Shown piece by piece: positions 18,095 through 26,319 of a DNA stretch of 64,000 nucleotides. Source of the DNA: Desulfovibrionaceae bacterium (GTDB lineage: Bacteria > Desulfobacterota > Desulfovibrionia > Desulfovibrionales > Desulfovibrionaceae); NCBI GenBank assembly GCA_022510785.1, contig JAFLSV010000003.1, forward strand, positions 1-64,000, in the 5' to 3' direction. The notes under the pieces were generated by a model. The model did not search any database, was not told the DNA's origin, and saw only the letters and a list, made by a program, of their open reading frames with translations. How positions within the stretch are numbered: the first letter of the stretch is position 1; every line of letters begins with the position of its first letter. Position numbers and translations under genes: made by a program.

Positions 18095-18478
18095 TTATTG
18101 CATGTTTTCCATTAATTCGACATGCAGCTTGCTCGGCCCGGTGAGGAAGACGCAGCGCAGCTTTTTGTCGGCGATGACAAACGGCTCGCCGTTCCGGCTT
18201 ACGCCTGGCAGGGAAAGCAGTCTGGCCAGGGTCGCGTCGAGATCATCCACAAAGAAGCCAAGATGGTTGTACCCGCACACCTTGCCGGCATAATCCTGCT
18301 CGGCCCACTCCCCGCCCATTTCGCGCAGGAAGATCATCATGCCATCCATGCGGATTTCCGCGCCAGGGGCGCCCCTCAGAAGGTTGCGCCCCAGAAGTTC
18401 GCCATTGAGGCCCTCGGTAAAAAATGCAATGACCGGTTCAAGTTCCTGACAATACACGTGAATATGCGCCAGTTTCAT
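18095..18478 (-). CDS. VOC (glyoxalase/bleomycin-resistance) superfamily protein
   Basis: This 127-residue protein has the paired beta-alpha-beta-beta-beta modules of the vicinal oxygen chelate fold. Module 1 is LAHIHVYCQELEPVIAFFTEGL (first metal-ligand position His5/His7). Module 2 starts GYNHLGFFVDDLDATLARL, with a second His, and ends LHVELMENMQ, with a terminal Glu ligand. Three or four candidate metal ligands are thus present, so it may be an active metalloenzyme or a dioxygenase/epimerase relative. The substrate is unknown. It precedes the EVE-domain gene by 27 bases. Confidence 0.85.
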   Translation of the reverse strand: MKLAHIHVYCQELEPVIAFFTEGLNGELLGRNLLRGAPGAEIRMDGMMIFLREMGGEWAEQDYAGKVCGYNHLGFFVDDLDATLARLLSLPGVSRNGEPFVIADKKLRCVFLTGPSKLHVELMENMQ

Positions 18479-18994
18479 GCTGCCCTTCCTTTTTTCTTTC
18501 CTTCAATACCATGGGTGAAAAATGGTGAACCTCTCCATGCGGCGCACGGCTCTCCCATGCTGCCGTTAAGGCGTTCCCCGGCAAGACTACATGCATCGCG
18601 CAGGGCGCGCAACGTGCGCGCGGCGTTCAGCGCCGCCCCGCGCCAGTATATCCATTCGGTACGATAGCGGTCAGAAGCCGTAAAACATGGAAACCCGGCG
18701 GGCTCCCTTGAAATGCCTGGTGGATCTGAAGAGAATTGAACGTAGTGTTCAATCCGCCAGTACGGCTTTTTTTCTGAACATTGAACACATGGATACCCAA
18801 AAAGTTCCCCAATACAAATTTTTTTGAAAAATTTCGGGTAATTGCTCTGTCCCACTCCTGTATCGATCACCGACGCACCGGATGCGATCTCGGTTTCCGC
18901 CAGATACGCGCACCCATTTCTATGCCGAATGGATACAGGGTGGATATGCCCATCCGGAACCACCAGCAGAAGTTAAGTTGTGCTTTATCTGTTT
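18479..18994. other. Intergenic stretch carrying the left island boundary
   Basis: About 515 bases separate the VOC gene from the first island gene. No frame here has a recognisable product; an open minus-strand frame (18475-18963) lacks a start site and family motifs. The GC content drops to the right of about 18720. The stretch contains the 37-bp copy of the tRNA-Ala 3' end described separately, and just inside it an inverted repeat ATTGAAC-N5-GTTCAAT (18735-18753). Confidence 0.55.
18705..18741 (-). repeat. Copy of the tRNA-Ala 3' end (candidate attachment site)
   Basis: 33 of 37 positions match 28796-28832, in the same orientation. The shared block holds the last 24 bases of the tRNA-Ala(GGC) gene, including CCA, with one mismatch, plus 13 bases beyond the tRNA end. 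No other part of a tRNA is present here. A 3'-end tRNA copy at the far side of an accessory region is the usual scar of integrase-mediated insertion into a tRNA gene. Confidence 0.7.
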
Positions 18995-19585
18995 TCACTT
19001 CCCCCAATTTTTTATTGCCTCAATTATCTTTTCAAATTCCGGCAACATGGTGTTGATGGCTTTGAGTGCTGGGTTAATGCTGCCAAAGCATACGTCAAAT
19101 TTCGGATAATTTTCTGCCAGCTCATCTACATTGAGCTCTATGGGTATGATAATTTTGTTTCCATCTTGACTAAGCCTGAATCCTGTTTCTTCAAAAGCCG
19201 GTGTACTAGCAAAGTAGTTAATAAGATAACTTTTCCAGTCTTTTATATAAATGCCAGCGCTGTCACGCTGAAAGCACAAAGTGCCTGTAGCGGGTATCTG
19301 CCTTGTGAGAATACTCAGCCAACTGTAGTCATTACCACCCTCGTGACCAATCCAAAAAGAAGCCACTGGTTGCTGCGGAGTTCGACACCATGTAGGATTC
19401 CAAAAATTGAACCAGAGACCTTCCCTGATTTCACTAATGATGAATGAAGTTGGGATATGTTGTTTTATATAGATACATAATGCTTGCATTAATTCTTCTT
19501 CAGCTCCTCTCAATACATTCCAGGCTTGATCTATCAGTGCCGTTTGGCGGATCGCCAGACGAATCAGGTCATTTTCGTATTGCAT
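18995..19585 (-). CDS. Putative C-terminal partner of the PD-(D/E)XK nuclease
   Basis: This 196-residue protein begins MQYENDLIRLAIRQTALIDQ and has a helical N-terminal part, then strand-rich segments (EGLWFNFWNPTW; VASFWIGHEGG; IIIPIELNVDEL) and a C-terminal helix. I do not recognise it as a stand-alone family. It follows the nuclease gene on the same strand, in the same frame, 120 bases later. In longer members of the nuclease family, as I recall them, a similar helix-then-strand region follows directly after the nuclease domain. It may therefore be the second half of a split protein. AGGAGG sits 5 bases before the ATG at 19585, so it is translated separately. The DNA is AT-rich. Confidence 0.6.
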   Translation of the reverse strand: MQYENDLIRLAIRQTALIDQAWNVLRGAEEELMQALCIYIKQHIPTSFIISEIREGLWFNFWNPTWCRTPQQPVASFWIGHEGGNDYSWLSILTRQIPATGTLCFQRDSAGIYIKDWKSYLINYFASTPAFEETGFRLSQDGNKIIIPIELNVDELAENYPKFDVCFGSINPALKAINTMLPEFEKIIEAIKNWGK

Positions 19586-19705
19586 ATACTCCTCCTTGCA
19601 TAAGTAGATATGAGTGCTTTGTGTTGGCATGCTCCATAAAAACAATCAGCAGGCACAAAGACCATATTCCTTAAGATTTTCTGCCTGTGCCGTCACGTTT
19701 AGCGA

Positions 19706-20503
19706 TCATCCCTTTCCATGAAATCTGCGTATAAACAGCGCATACTGTCGCACAAGTTCATGCAGGAAAGGCGTCAGTTGGCATGAAGGCTCTTCTCTCA
19801 GTCTGTCCAGAGATTCCGACAGAGTTTTCCAAGACAGGGGAATTGCCGAATCACACGCGGGTTTGGAGCCATCGGCGAGATAAATCAGGGCTGTCTTGCG
19901 GCCATTGGCGCAGGTTGCAAGCTTTTTCCAATAACGGATTGTCTGGTTGCCATGTTCCCAGGTATCAATTTTAGCTTCAATATAACACAGAAAATCACGT
20001 CCTTCGCAAACAATATCAACGCGGTCAGCCATATCTCCAAGAGGACATCTTTCTGTTCGCACTGTATAATTTCCAGAAAGAATATCCTTGTCACCCTGAT
20101 AAGCGGTCAGCTGTGCAATGCAGGCGTGGAAAAAAAGTCCGCCATGCCCGTGACTTCCTCTGGGATCCAGCAGCCATGCCAAAAACATGCAATGCTTTTT
20201 TTCATCATGTCCAAGGCCAAGCACATCAAAAATATTGATGGTTTGTCCTGATTTGCGCTCTCTCTCCAAATGCTTTTTAAAGGAATTAAGAAAACTGGAA
20301 AGTTCGGTAACAGAAATATTTTTTTGAGAATTGTTTTGCAATATATTGGAAAAAGATTTGAGAAAATTTTCAAGCTCAAAAGCTGAAGCACTACCGTATT
20401 GGCAATCCTTTTTGTCAGATTTTTGCAACGCTTCCAGCGAGTTTTCAAAAGAGATCTGTGACATGCTGTGCTCGGAACTATTCCATGAAGTTAAAATTTT
20501 CAA
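19706..20503 (-). CDS. PD-(D/E)XK nuclease family protein (PDDEXK_4-like)
   Basis: This 265-residue protein shows the family landmarks. NIFDVLGLGHDEKKHCMFLAW runs into LLDPRGSHGHGGLF (about residues 90-124). The nuclease core DRVDIVCEGRDFLCYIEAKID follows, with Asp163 and Glu176-x-Lys178 as the catalytic set, then HGNQTIRYWKKL. Such proteins are often found in mobile or defence regions, but their targets are mostly unknown. Position 20503 is a TTG codon with AAGGAG 10 bases before it; an ATG at 20464 is the alternative start. The gene is AT-rich against its surroundings and lies inside the candidate island. It ends 120 bases before a probable partner gene. Confidence 0.78.
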   Translation of the reverse strand: MKILTSWNSSEHSMSQISFENSLEALQKSDKKDCQYGSASAFELENFLKSFSNILQNNSQKNISVTELSSFLNSFKKHLERERKSGQTINIFDVLGLGHDEKKHCMFLAWLLDPRGSHGHGGLFFHACIAQLTAYQGDKDILSGNYTVRTERCPLGDMADRVDIVCEGRDFLCYIEAKIDTWEHGNQTIRYWKKLATCANGRKTALIYLADGSKPACDSAIPLSWKTLSESLDRLREEPSCQLTPFLHELVRQYALFIRRFHGKG

Positions 20504-21089
20504 TTGTAGACTACTCCTTTTTGATAGCCTGAATTTTCAGTACTCGCCAACCAAAATCCCCGTGGGCGGGCTTTATCCCAGAAATATTTTGCCATCTCTC
20601 TGTCACCTTGGAAGAGCGTCGTGTCCGCGTAGGTTTTTTGTTTCTGGGTATGTGGATTTTTTTTGTCCTAACATGCTCAATTTAATCATGATTTGTCTGA
20701 ATAAAAAATTTTTTGAACGGGTCATGACTGGCTGGGAGCTTGTTCCCTCAGCATTCCGAGCATAATTTTTCCTATATCGTCTTGTCCATACTTAAACCGG
20801 AATTCGCAACTATACAATATTTCTTGGTTTCAAGAATGCGCTATCACTCTTTATCACGCGATTTCCAATTCCAAATTCCGGGTCGGCCAATATTGCCTGG
20901 TATTTTCAGTATAGTACAGCTTTTCCGGTTGCTGATCGTGTCGCGTCGGCATGGAACATTGCCGTGTTTACAGGGTTGAAGGCGACACCCTGTATGCCGT
21001 GGCCCGCCGCCAGCACCCCTGGCAAGGGATGTCTGTCTTGCCGGACACCCTTCGGCGTAAGGCCGGTTCCGCCAGGCGGGCGATGCCCC
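20504..21089. other. AT-rich intergenic region inside the island
   Basis: This 586-base gap holds no reading frame I can support on either strand. The left part, up to about 20930, is AT-rich like the nuclease genes; the right part returns to high GC at about 20940, which may mark a junction between pieces of different origin. AAGGAG at 20514-20519 (minus strand) is the ribosome site for the nuclease gene. No tRNA, integrase or repeat was found here. Confidence 0.5.
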
Positions 21090-22712
21090 CTATTCCAGAA
21101 ATCCCGGCGGGGCATCCGCCTGTCCCCACCGCTCCTGGCTGACGTGCCCCTGATGGACAGAGGGTTCCAGCTCCAGCCCCGCTGCCCGGGCCGCCGCTTC
21201 AAAGGAGTCCTGGTTAAGACGCAACGCGCCCACGGGCTCAACCACAATGGCCGAAGGGGTCTGGGGACAGGCTTGTTCGCAAAACCCGCATCCGTAACAA
21301 CGTGTGTCATGCACAGCCGGCACCGGGGCCTTGTGCCCGCTTCGCATGGAGACATCCACCGCGCCATAGGGGCAGTTTTCCTTGCAGACCATGCAGCGTT
21401 TGTCTTCCGCCCAGGCCAGGCAGTTTTTCCGGTTTATGACGGCAGTCCCTGTTTTGGCCCAGCGTTTTTCCGTCAGTGGCAGGGCGAGGATGGCCTGTGT
21501 GGGGCACACAGCGCCGCAGGCTGTGCAATCCGGGCGGCACGCGCCGGATCGGGGATCCAGAAACGGGGTGAAGATGCCGGAAAAACCGGCCTGAAACCAG
21601 GTGGGCTGCAAGCCTCCGGTGGGGCAGGCCTTCATGCATTCGCCGCAACGCAGACAGCGCTTTAAAAAGTCCGGCTCGGGGCGGCTGCCGGGCGGTCGGA
21701 TCACGGTGCCCGCTCCCTGCCGCAGGGTATCCGCGCGGGACAGGCCCGCCAGAGCGGCCCCCGCGGCCCCCGCTCCCAGCAATGCGCAAAAGGCCCGGCG
21801 CGAGGGCACGGAAGGCTGGTGAAAAAGGGAAGGTACGGCCCTGCTGCCGCCGGAGTCATAGCGCACAGCCCCATGCGGGCAGACCGAGACACAAGTCTGA
21901 CACGCCAGACATTCGGAAGGGCACGGCTCTGTGGGGCGGGCATTCCGGATTATTCCCGCCGGGCATCGGGCGGAGCAGCGCCCGCAGGACGTACACGCCG
22001 CAGACACATGACGTGTGCGGAAGCTCCGGCGGGAAAAGAGTCCCAGCACGGCCCCGGCCGGGCAGAGATACCGGCACCAGAACCGGGGCCGGATCAGCTC
22101 CAGCCCCAGGAGGGCAAGCCAGAACAAGCCTGTCCACCCTGCGGTCAAAAAATGCCGGGATTCCGGGAGTTCATACAGCCAGTCGGTGACTCCCAGCCAT
22201 TCCAGCAGTGGCGAGACCGCTTCCAGGCTCTGGCCGATGCTTTCCAGCCCCAGCGGGTGCAACACAAGCGCATAGAGCCGTGTTGTCAGGGAAAGGGGAC
22301 TGGCCCAAAAGGCAAGATTCACCCCGCAGACTGCGGCGCCGAGGATGGCCGCCAGAACCAGATATTTCAGGCCGCGCAGCACAGGCTCCAGACGGAGCGT
22401 TTCGGCCTTTTTTCTCCGCACGATGCGGCGAACCATGCCGCCGGCGGCATCCAGCGTCGCCCCCATGGGGCAGAGCCAGCCGCAGAACAGACGGCCGGCC
22501 CAGAGGGTCAGCAGAATGATGAACAACGCGGGAAAAAGCCCCGGGACAGGGCCGCGCGCCACCACAGGGACGGCCAGTCCGGCAAGGGGATCCAGCCGCA
22601 GAAAAAGGTCTGCCGGCAGGCCGAAAAAACTTCCGCTTTCAGCCGCCCCCAGGAGCAGGCAAAAAAGCCCCAGACTGCCTGCCTGCGCGTATCGCCTCAG
22701 CCTGCCGCCCAT
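21090..22712 (-). CDS. NapH/NapG-like polyferredoxin membrane protein
   Basis: This 540-residue protein joins two units. The first (about 1-285) is NapH/MauN-like: membrane helices with cysteine motifs CGWLCP (77-82) and CRYLCP (213-218), then two ferredoxin motifs (CTSCGRCSARCP, CLACQTCVSVCP). The second (about 300-540) resembles NapG. It has a Tat-like SRRAFCALLGAGAAGAALAG (304-323) followed by four cysteine clusters beginning near 353, 391, 440 and 472. It probably carries electrons between the membrane and a periplasmic partner. It is the last gene of a minus-strand operon, 13 bases after a Tat-exported DUF362 protein, the likely partner. AAGGAA precedes the ATG. Confidence 0.82.
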   Translation of the reverse strand: MGGRLRRYAQAGSLGLFCLLLGAAESGSFFGLPADLFLRLDPLAGLAVPVVARGPVPGLFPALFIILLTLWAGRLFCGWLCPMGATLDAAGGMVRRIVRRKKAETLRLEPVLRGLKYLVLAAILGAAVCGVNLAFWASPLSLTTRLYALVLHPLGLESIGQSLEAVSPLLEWLGVTDWLYELPESRHFLTAGWTGLFWLALLGLELIRPRFWCRYLCPAGAVLGLFSRRSFRTRHVSAACTSCGRCSARCPAGIIRNARPTEPCPSECLACQTCVSVCPHGAVRYDSGGSRAVPSLFHQPSVPSRRAFCALLGAGAAGAALAGLSRADTLRQGAGTVIRPPGSRPEPDFLKRCLRCGECMKACPTGGLQPTWFQAGFSGIFTPFLDPRSGACRPDCTACGAVCPTQAILALPLTEKRWAKTGTAVINRKNCLAWAEDKRCMVCKENCPYGAVDVSMRSGHKAPVPAVHDTRCYGCGFCEQACPQTPSAIVVEPVGALRLNQDSFEAAARAAGLELEPSVHQGHVSQERWGQADAPPGFLE

Positions 22713-22725
22713 GCCTTTTTCCTTG

Positions 22726-23640
22726 CTACAGGCTCAAGCGCCGGACATGCATATGTTCAATATCCATGCGCCCCAGGCCCCGGGCGTGCGCCTGCGCGAT
22801 GTGGCCCACCTGACGAGGCTGGATGCGGCGGCCATACCACTCATAGGAAGCCACTGCCATGGCGTCGGCGGCCACGGGATCGGCGGAAGCGATGACTTCC
22901 CCCGGCGTCAGTACCTTGCCCGGGCCATAGGGGCCGTTGGTACTGAGCACACGGGAAGCATCGATGACAGCCAGCGAGGGCTTCAGGTGGAAGCAGAGAT
23001 CCACGATGGACGTGTCCAGGTCATAGCGCCCGTGCATGACGCCGCGGTGAAGAATCAGGCCCATCTGACCCTTGAGCGACAGGCTGACGCCGGTGGCGCT
23101 GTTGGTTTTTGCCACAGGCGCGGCAATGAGGACATCGGCCTCCAGAACGTCCTTCATGACGGCGTTGCTTTTCATGGCCTGCGCGTCATTCAGCGTGGTT
23201 TCATGATAGAAGCGCTCATGGGCAAGGTTGTGGCAGAGCCCCTCCCTCACGCCGTTGCAAGCGTCCAGGATGCCCGACTGTTCCAGCGACCGCGTTCCGC
23301 TCTGGAAGGCATGGTCAAGAACCCGTACCGTGCCTGCCCCGGCTTCCAGGCACATGACCAGAAGTTCCCGCACCACCCCGGGATGGGTATTGGTCGCGCT
23401 GGCCACATCCGCCGTAAAACTCATATTGGGCTTGATGATAACTTTCTGACCGGGCCGGACAAAGGCCGACATGCCGCCGAGCAGTTCCACGGCGGCTCTG
23501 GTGGCGGCAGCCGGACTGCCCCTGACCACGGCAATGTCGGGAGAGTCCCCGGCCAGAAGCCGGGTGGGAAAACCCAGCGCGGCGGCCCCGAGGGAGAGCG
23601 CCGTCGCGGCCTGAAATTTCAGAAAATCGCGTCGCTGCAT
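22726..23640 (-). CDS. Tat-exported DUF362 domain protein
   Basis: This 304-residue protein starts MQRRDFLKFQAATALSLGAA, a twin-arginine signal peptide, so it is probably exported folded. The rest is a DUF362 domain: KVIIKPNMSFTAD near residue 69, GIL-x-A-type strand-loop segments, APVAKTNSATGVSLSLKGQMGL near residue 185, and VIASADPVAADAMA near residue 255. Many family members sit beside ferredoxins; their chemistry is unknown. The ATG at 23640 is chosen because the Tat motif starts there; the upstream in-frame extension has no site. It is followed after 13 bases by the NapH/NapG-like polyferredoxin, which fits an exported redox pair. Confidence 0.86.
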   Translation of the reverse strand: MQRRDFLKFQAATALSLGAAALGFPTRLLAGDSPDIAVVRGSPAAATRAAVELLGGMSAFVRPGQKVIIKPNMSFTADVASATNTHPGVVRELLVMCLEAGAGTVRVLDHAFQSGTRSLEQSGILDACNGVREGLCHNLAHERFYHETTLNDAQAMKSNAVMKDVLEADVLIAAPVAKTNSATGVSLSLKGQMGLILHRGVMHGRYDLDTSIVDLCFHLKPSLAVIDASRVLSTNGPYGPGKVLTPGEVIASADPVAADAMAVASYEWYGRRIQPRQVGHIAQAHARGLGRMDIEHMHVRRLSL

Positions 23641-23737
23641 GAGGGTACTCCCACACAAGAAATGGCCGGAACAGGACTGGCTTGTGTTCCGCGACCGCAA
23701 GGCATCGCCCTGCCCCGGAAATGAACATGCGGAACAA

Positions 23738-24391
23738 TTACTGCTTACTGTACACTTCTTCCCAGGTCCACCGCGATTGGGGCTGGCAGTGGATGTTCCA
23801 GAACCGATCCGCCACAGCCTTGGCTTCGGGCGAGCGGGGAGCAATGACGCTTGACACCGTGACCGTGGCGATATGAACATTCCGCTCGGCAAAGCCGGCA
23901 AAAAGAGCTTCCGTCATGTTGCGGATGCCGGCCTTGGCTATGCCAAGGGTCAGATATTCCGGGAAAGGATGCAAGGCCAGAACGCCCCCTGTCAGCAGAA
24001 GAGTTCCCGCCTGACGATCCAGCATGCCCGGGGCAAAGGCCTTGAGGGCATAAAGCGCGCCGCTGACGCCCGCCCGGATATCTTCGTCAAGATCGCGGTA
24101 ATCCGCCCCGGCCAGGGACTGCCCGCGCACGATGGCCGCGTTGTAGTGCAGAACGCTCACGTTTTGGCCGTAACGCTCCGCCAGGGCGATAATCTGTCTG
24201 GGGTCGCCCGCATCCACCCTGGCCACATCCGCCGTCCGGCCTGTGGCCTGCCGCAATTCCTCCGCCAGTGACGCCAGCCTGTCGGGATGGCGCGCGGTGA
24301 GAACAGGGTGAAAGCCTTCCCGGGCAAAGCGGATGGCCGTCTGGAGCCCTATGCCGGGGCCGGTTCCGATACTCAGAAAGATGGGATCCAT
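23738..24391 (-). CDS. Short-chain dehydrogenase/reductase-like protein, atypical active site
   Basis: This 217-residue protein has a Rossmann start, FLSIGTGPGIGLQTAIRFAREG, with the glycine motif GTGPGIG (about residues 9-15) and NAAIVRG in place of the usual NNAG. The catalytic region is unusual: the strand normally holding Ser reads LLLTGGVLAL, and the usual Tyr-x3-Lys is replaced by EYLTLGIAKAGIRN, where Tyr and Lys are six residues apart. It may bind NAD(P) and act on an unusual substrate, or may not be a classical dehydrogenase. It lies in the middle of the minus-strand redox operon, between MFS and DUF362 genes. Known SDR subfamilies with a similar change exist, but I cannot name this one. 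Confidence 0.75.
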   Translation of the reverse strand: MDPIFLSIGTGPGIGLQTAIRFAREGFHPVLTARHPDRLASLAEELRQATGRTADVARVDAGDPRQIIALAERYGQNVSVLHYNAAIVRGQSLAGADYRDLDEDIRAGVSGALYALKAFAPGMLDRQAGTLLLTGGVLALHPFPEYLTLGIAKAGIRNMTEALFAGFAERNVHIATVTVSSVIAPRSPEAKAVADRFWNIHCQPQSRWTWEEVYSKQ

Positions 24392-24434
24392 AAGAATACT
24401 CCTTGGATAAGAAAAGGTGAAACGTGTGCAAAGG

Positions 24435-25658
24435 TCACGACAGGTTTCCGGGGCGTGGCCGGGTGGGCCGGAGCGCCATATTCACCAGCAGAAGCATCAG
24501 CATAAGAGCCGCCCCGGCCCCGGCCATGACGCGCCAGCCATGCAGACTGTAGAGCCACGGCCCCAGGGCCGCGCCCATGGCTCCGCCGCAAAAATTGAGA
24601 CTGATATTGAGCGAGTTGAGCCGTCCGCGTGTTTCCGGCAGACTGGTGGAAAGCACGCTCTGCTGAATGGACATGGTGCTGACGCTTCCGGCCGGGTCGA
24701 TAATCAGCGCGGCCAGCGCCACGGCACCGGCGCTCAGCGGCATCCACGACGTGAGCAGCCAGGCGGCCACGGCCAGGCCCTCGGCCACAAGCAGCAGCCG
24801 GAAGCTCCAGCCCCTGTCCAGGAGGCGTCCGGCCATAAGCACACAGGGCGGGGTTATGAGCCCGGCCAGGGCGAACAGGGCCACCTGGGCATGGGTGAAG
24901 CCCAGATTTTCCAGCAGATGAAGAGGGGCGGCGCTCCAGAACATGCTGAACCCGCAGAACGCGCCGGCGGACAGCAGGATGCGTGGAATGAAGCGCGGCA
25001 CGGAAAGGAGAAGGCGCGCCATGGAACCAAACATGGCGGCATAGCCCATGCGCCGGCCCGCGGGCTTAACCGGGGGCAGGCTGCAGTACAGCGCCGCGCT
25101 GAAGGCCAGCATGACCGCGCCGGACGTCAGATAGAGCGCCCGCCAGCCAAAGGCGCTGGTGAACAGGCTGGAGAAGGGACGGGCCAGAGCGATGCCCAGA
25201 AAAAGGCCCGCCCCCAATATGCCCAGCACCCGCCCGCGCGCGCTGTCCTCCGCAAGGCCGGAGCCGAATACGATGAGAATCTGCGTGCCCACGGCAAAAA
25301 AACCGATGAGCAGCGTGCCCGCCATGAAGAGCGCCGCCCCATTGCTGAGGCCCGCCACCAGCAGACCGCTTGCCGCTCCCGCCGTCATGCCGGCCACAAG
25401 GCGGCGGTTTTCCACCGTGTCGCCCAGAGGGGCAAGAAAGAGCAGACCCAGCATATAGCCAATCTGGCTCATGGTGACAATCATGCCCGTGGCACCGCGC
25501 TCCAGCCCTATATCGGCCGCGATGTCCGCCAGGATGGGCTGAGCGTAATACAGGTTGGCCAGTATCAGGCATGTGGCAGACGTCAAAAGCAGCATGAGGC
25601 CAGCGTTGAGAGATGATTTTTGACTGTTCGGCATAGCGTTATTTGCGTGCATAATCAT
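24435..25658 (-). CDS. Major facilitator superfamily transporter
   Basis: This 407-residue inner-membrane protein has 12 predicted helices. The A-motif-like loop is GYMLGLLFLAPLGDTVENRRLV between helices 2 and 3. The NLYYAQPILADIAADIG start is typical of a subgroup of drug/proton antiporter-like permeases. The C-terminal end is Arg/Pro-rich. The start is uncertain: the ATG at 25658 is used here, another ATG lies at 25634, and neither has a strong ribosome site. The SDR gene follows 43 bases later. In this operon it may import or export the compound handled by the neighbouring reductases; the substrate is unknown. Confidence 0.85.
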   Translation of the reverse strand: MIMHANNAMPNSQKSSLNAGLMLLLTSATCLILANLYYAQPILADIAADIGLERGATGMIVTMSQIGYMLGLLFLAPLGDTVENRRLVAGMTAGAASGLLVAGLSNGAALFMAGTLLIGFFAVGTQILIVFGSGLAEDSARGRVLGILGAGLFLGIALARPFSSLFTSAFGWRALYLTSGAVMLAFSAALYCSLPPVKPAGRRMGYAAMFGSMARLLLSVPRFIPRILLSAGAFCGFSMFWSAAPLHLLENLGFTHAQVALFALAGLITPPCVLMAGRLLDRGWSFRLLLVAEGLAVAAWLLTSWMPLSAGAVALAALIIDPAGSVSTMSIQQSVLSTSLPETRGRLNSLNISLNFCGGAMGAALGPWLYSLHGWRVMAGAGAALMLMLLLVNMALRPTRPRPGNLS

Positions 25659-25751
25659 GGTCGTGTACAATTGTGAAAAAGCCTGAGCGCAAAAAATGGC
25701 CGCTCCGGATGTCGCCGTTGCCCATGTATCGAAGCATTGCAGCGGGCACGC

Positions 25752-26261
25752 CTAGAGAGACGCCCCCAGATCCTGCGCTTCCTTGGTTTTTCCGCTGCCA
25801 AGGACTTCTCCCCGGTTTTTCCACCCCAGATTTTTTTCATAGGCCCGGTACCATGCTGTTATCTGGTCAAAAGATCCGCCCCCATTTGTTGTCAGTAAGA
25901 CACTCTCACGGGCAAACCCCTTGTATCCAAGGCATTCAAGTTCGGCATAAAGCCGGTCGGCCACGGTTTTCAGAACGCCCGTGATGGTCCAGAAATAGAC
26001 AGGTGAAGCGAAAACAACGATATCAGACTGACGGAATGTGACATAAATATCTTCCATGTCATCCTTTTGGGCACAAGGACTTGAAGGATTGCGCCCCGCC
26101 CCGTGACAGCCGAGGCAGCCCGCTATTTTTTTGTCATGCAGATAGAATTCACACACATCATGCCCGGCGCTCCGTGCCCCCCGGGTAAAGGCATGGACAA
26201 GTTCCGAGGTATGGCCGTTTTTTCGTGCCGCGCCATTCAATATCATGATTTTTTTGGGCAT
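25752..26261 (-). CDS. Flavodoxin-like NAD(P)H-dependent FMN reductase family protein
   Basis: This 169-residue protein has the flavodoxin-like FMN fold: MILNGAARKNGHTSELV (phosphate-binding loop, about residues 6-22), SDIVVFASPVYFWTITGVLKTVADRL (about 84-109, the usual flavin-contact loop SPVYF/W), and a TTNGGG loop near residue 124. A Cys-x2-Cys-like CLGCHGAGRNPSSPC segment near residue 50 is common in iron-sulphur flavoproteins, but the spacing here is not the classical four-cysteine cluster. GGGAAG precedes the ATG. It sits between aldo/keto reductase and MFS genes in the LysR-divergent operon, so it may supply or accept electrons there. Confidence 0.85.
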   Translation of the reverse strand: MPKKIMILNGAARKNGHTSELVHAFTRGARSAGHDVCEFYLHDKKIAGCLGCHGAGRNPSSPCAQKDDMEDIYVTFRQSDIVVFASPVYFWTITGVLKTVADRLYAELECLGYKGFARESVLLTTNGGGSFDQITAWYRAYEKNLGWKNRGEVLGSGKTKEAQDLGASL

Positions 26262-26319
26262 CTTTCTTCCCTTTTTGGCTCAGACAGCCTGATATGAGTT
26301 GCCGGACAGGAGAAAAGCC

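Noticed and set aside
18705..18741. A second tRNA gene
   Set aside because: Only the 3' part is present; no anticodon arm or 5' half can be folded, so it is a boundary copy, not a gene.
18475..18963. Minus-strand open frame of 162 codons across the island boundary
   Set aside because: It contains the tRNA-derived repeat, has no ribosome site and shows no recognisable domain; it looks like chance in the GC-rich part.
20331..20765. Plus-strand open frame of 144 codons beside the nuclease gene
   Set aside because: It is antisense to the nuclease start over much of its length, and the rest has no family motif or ribosome site.
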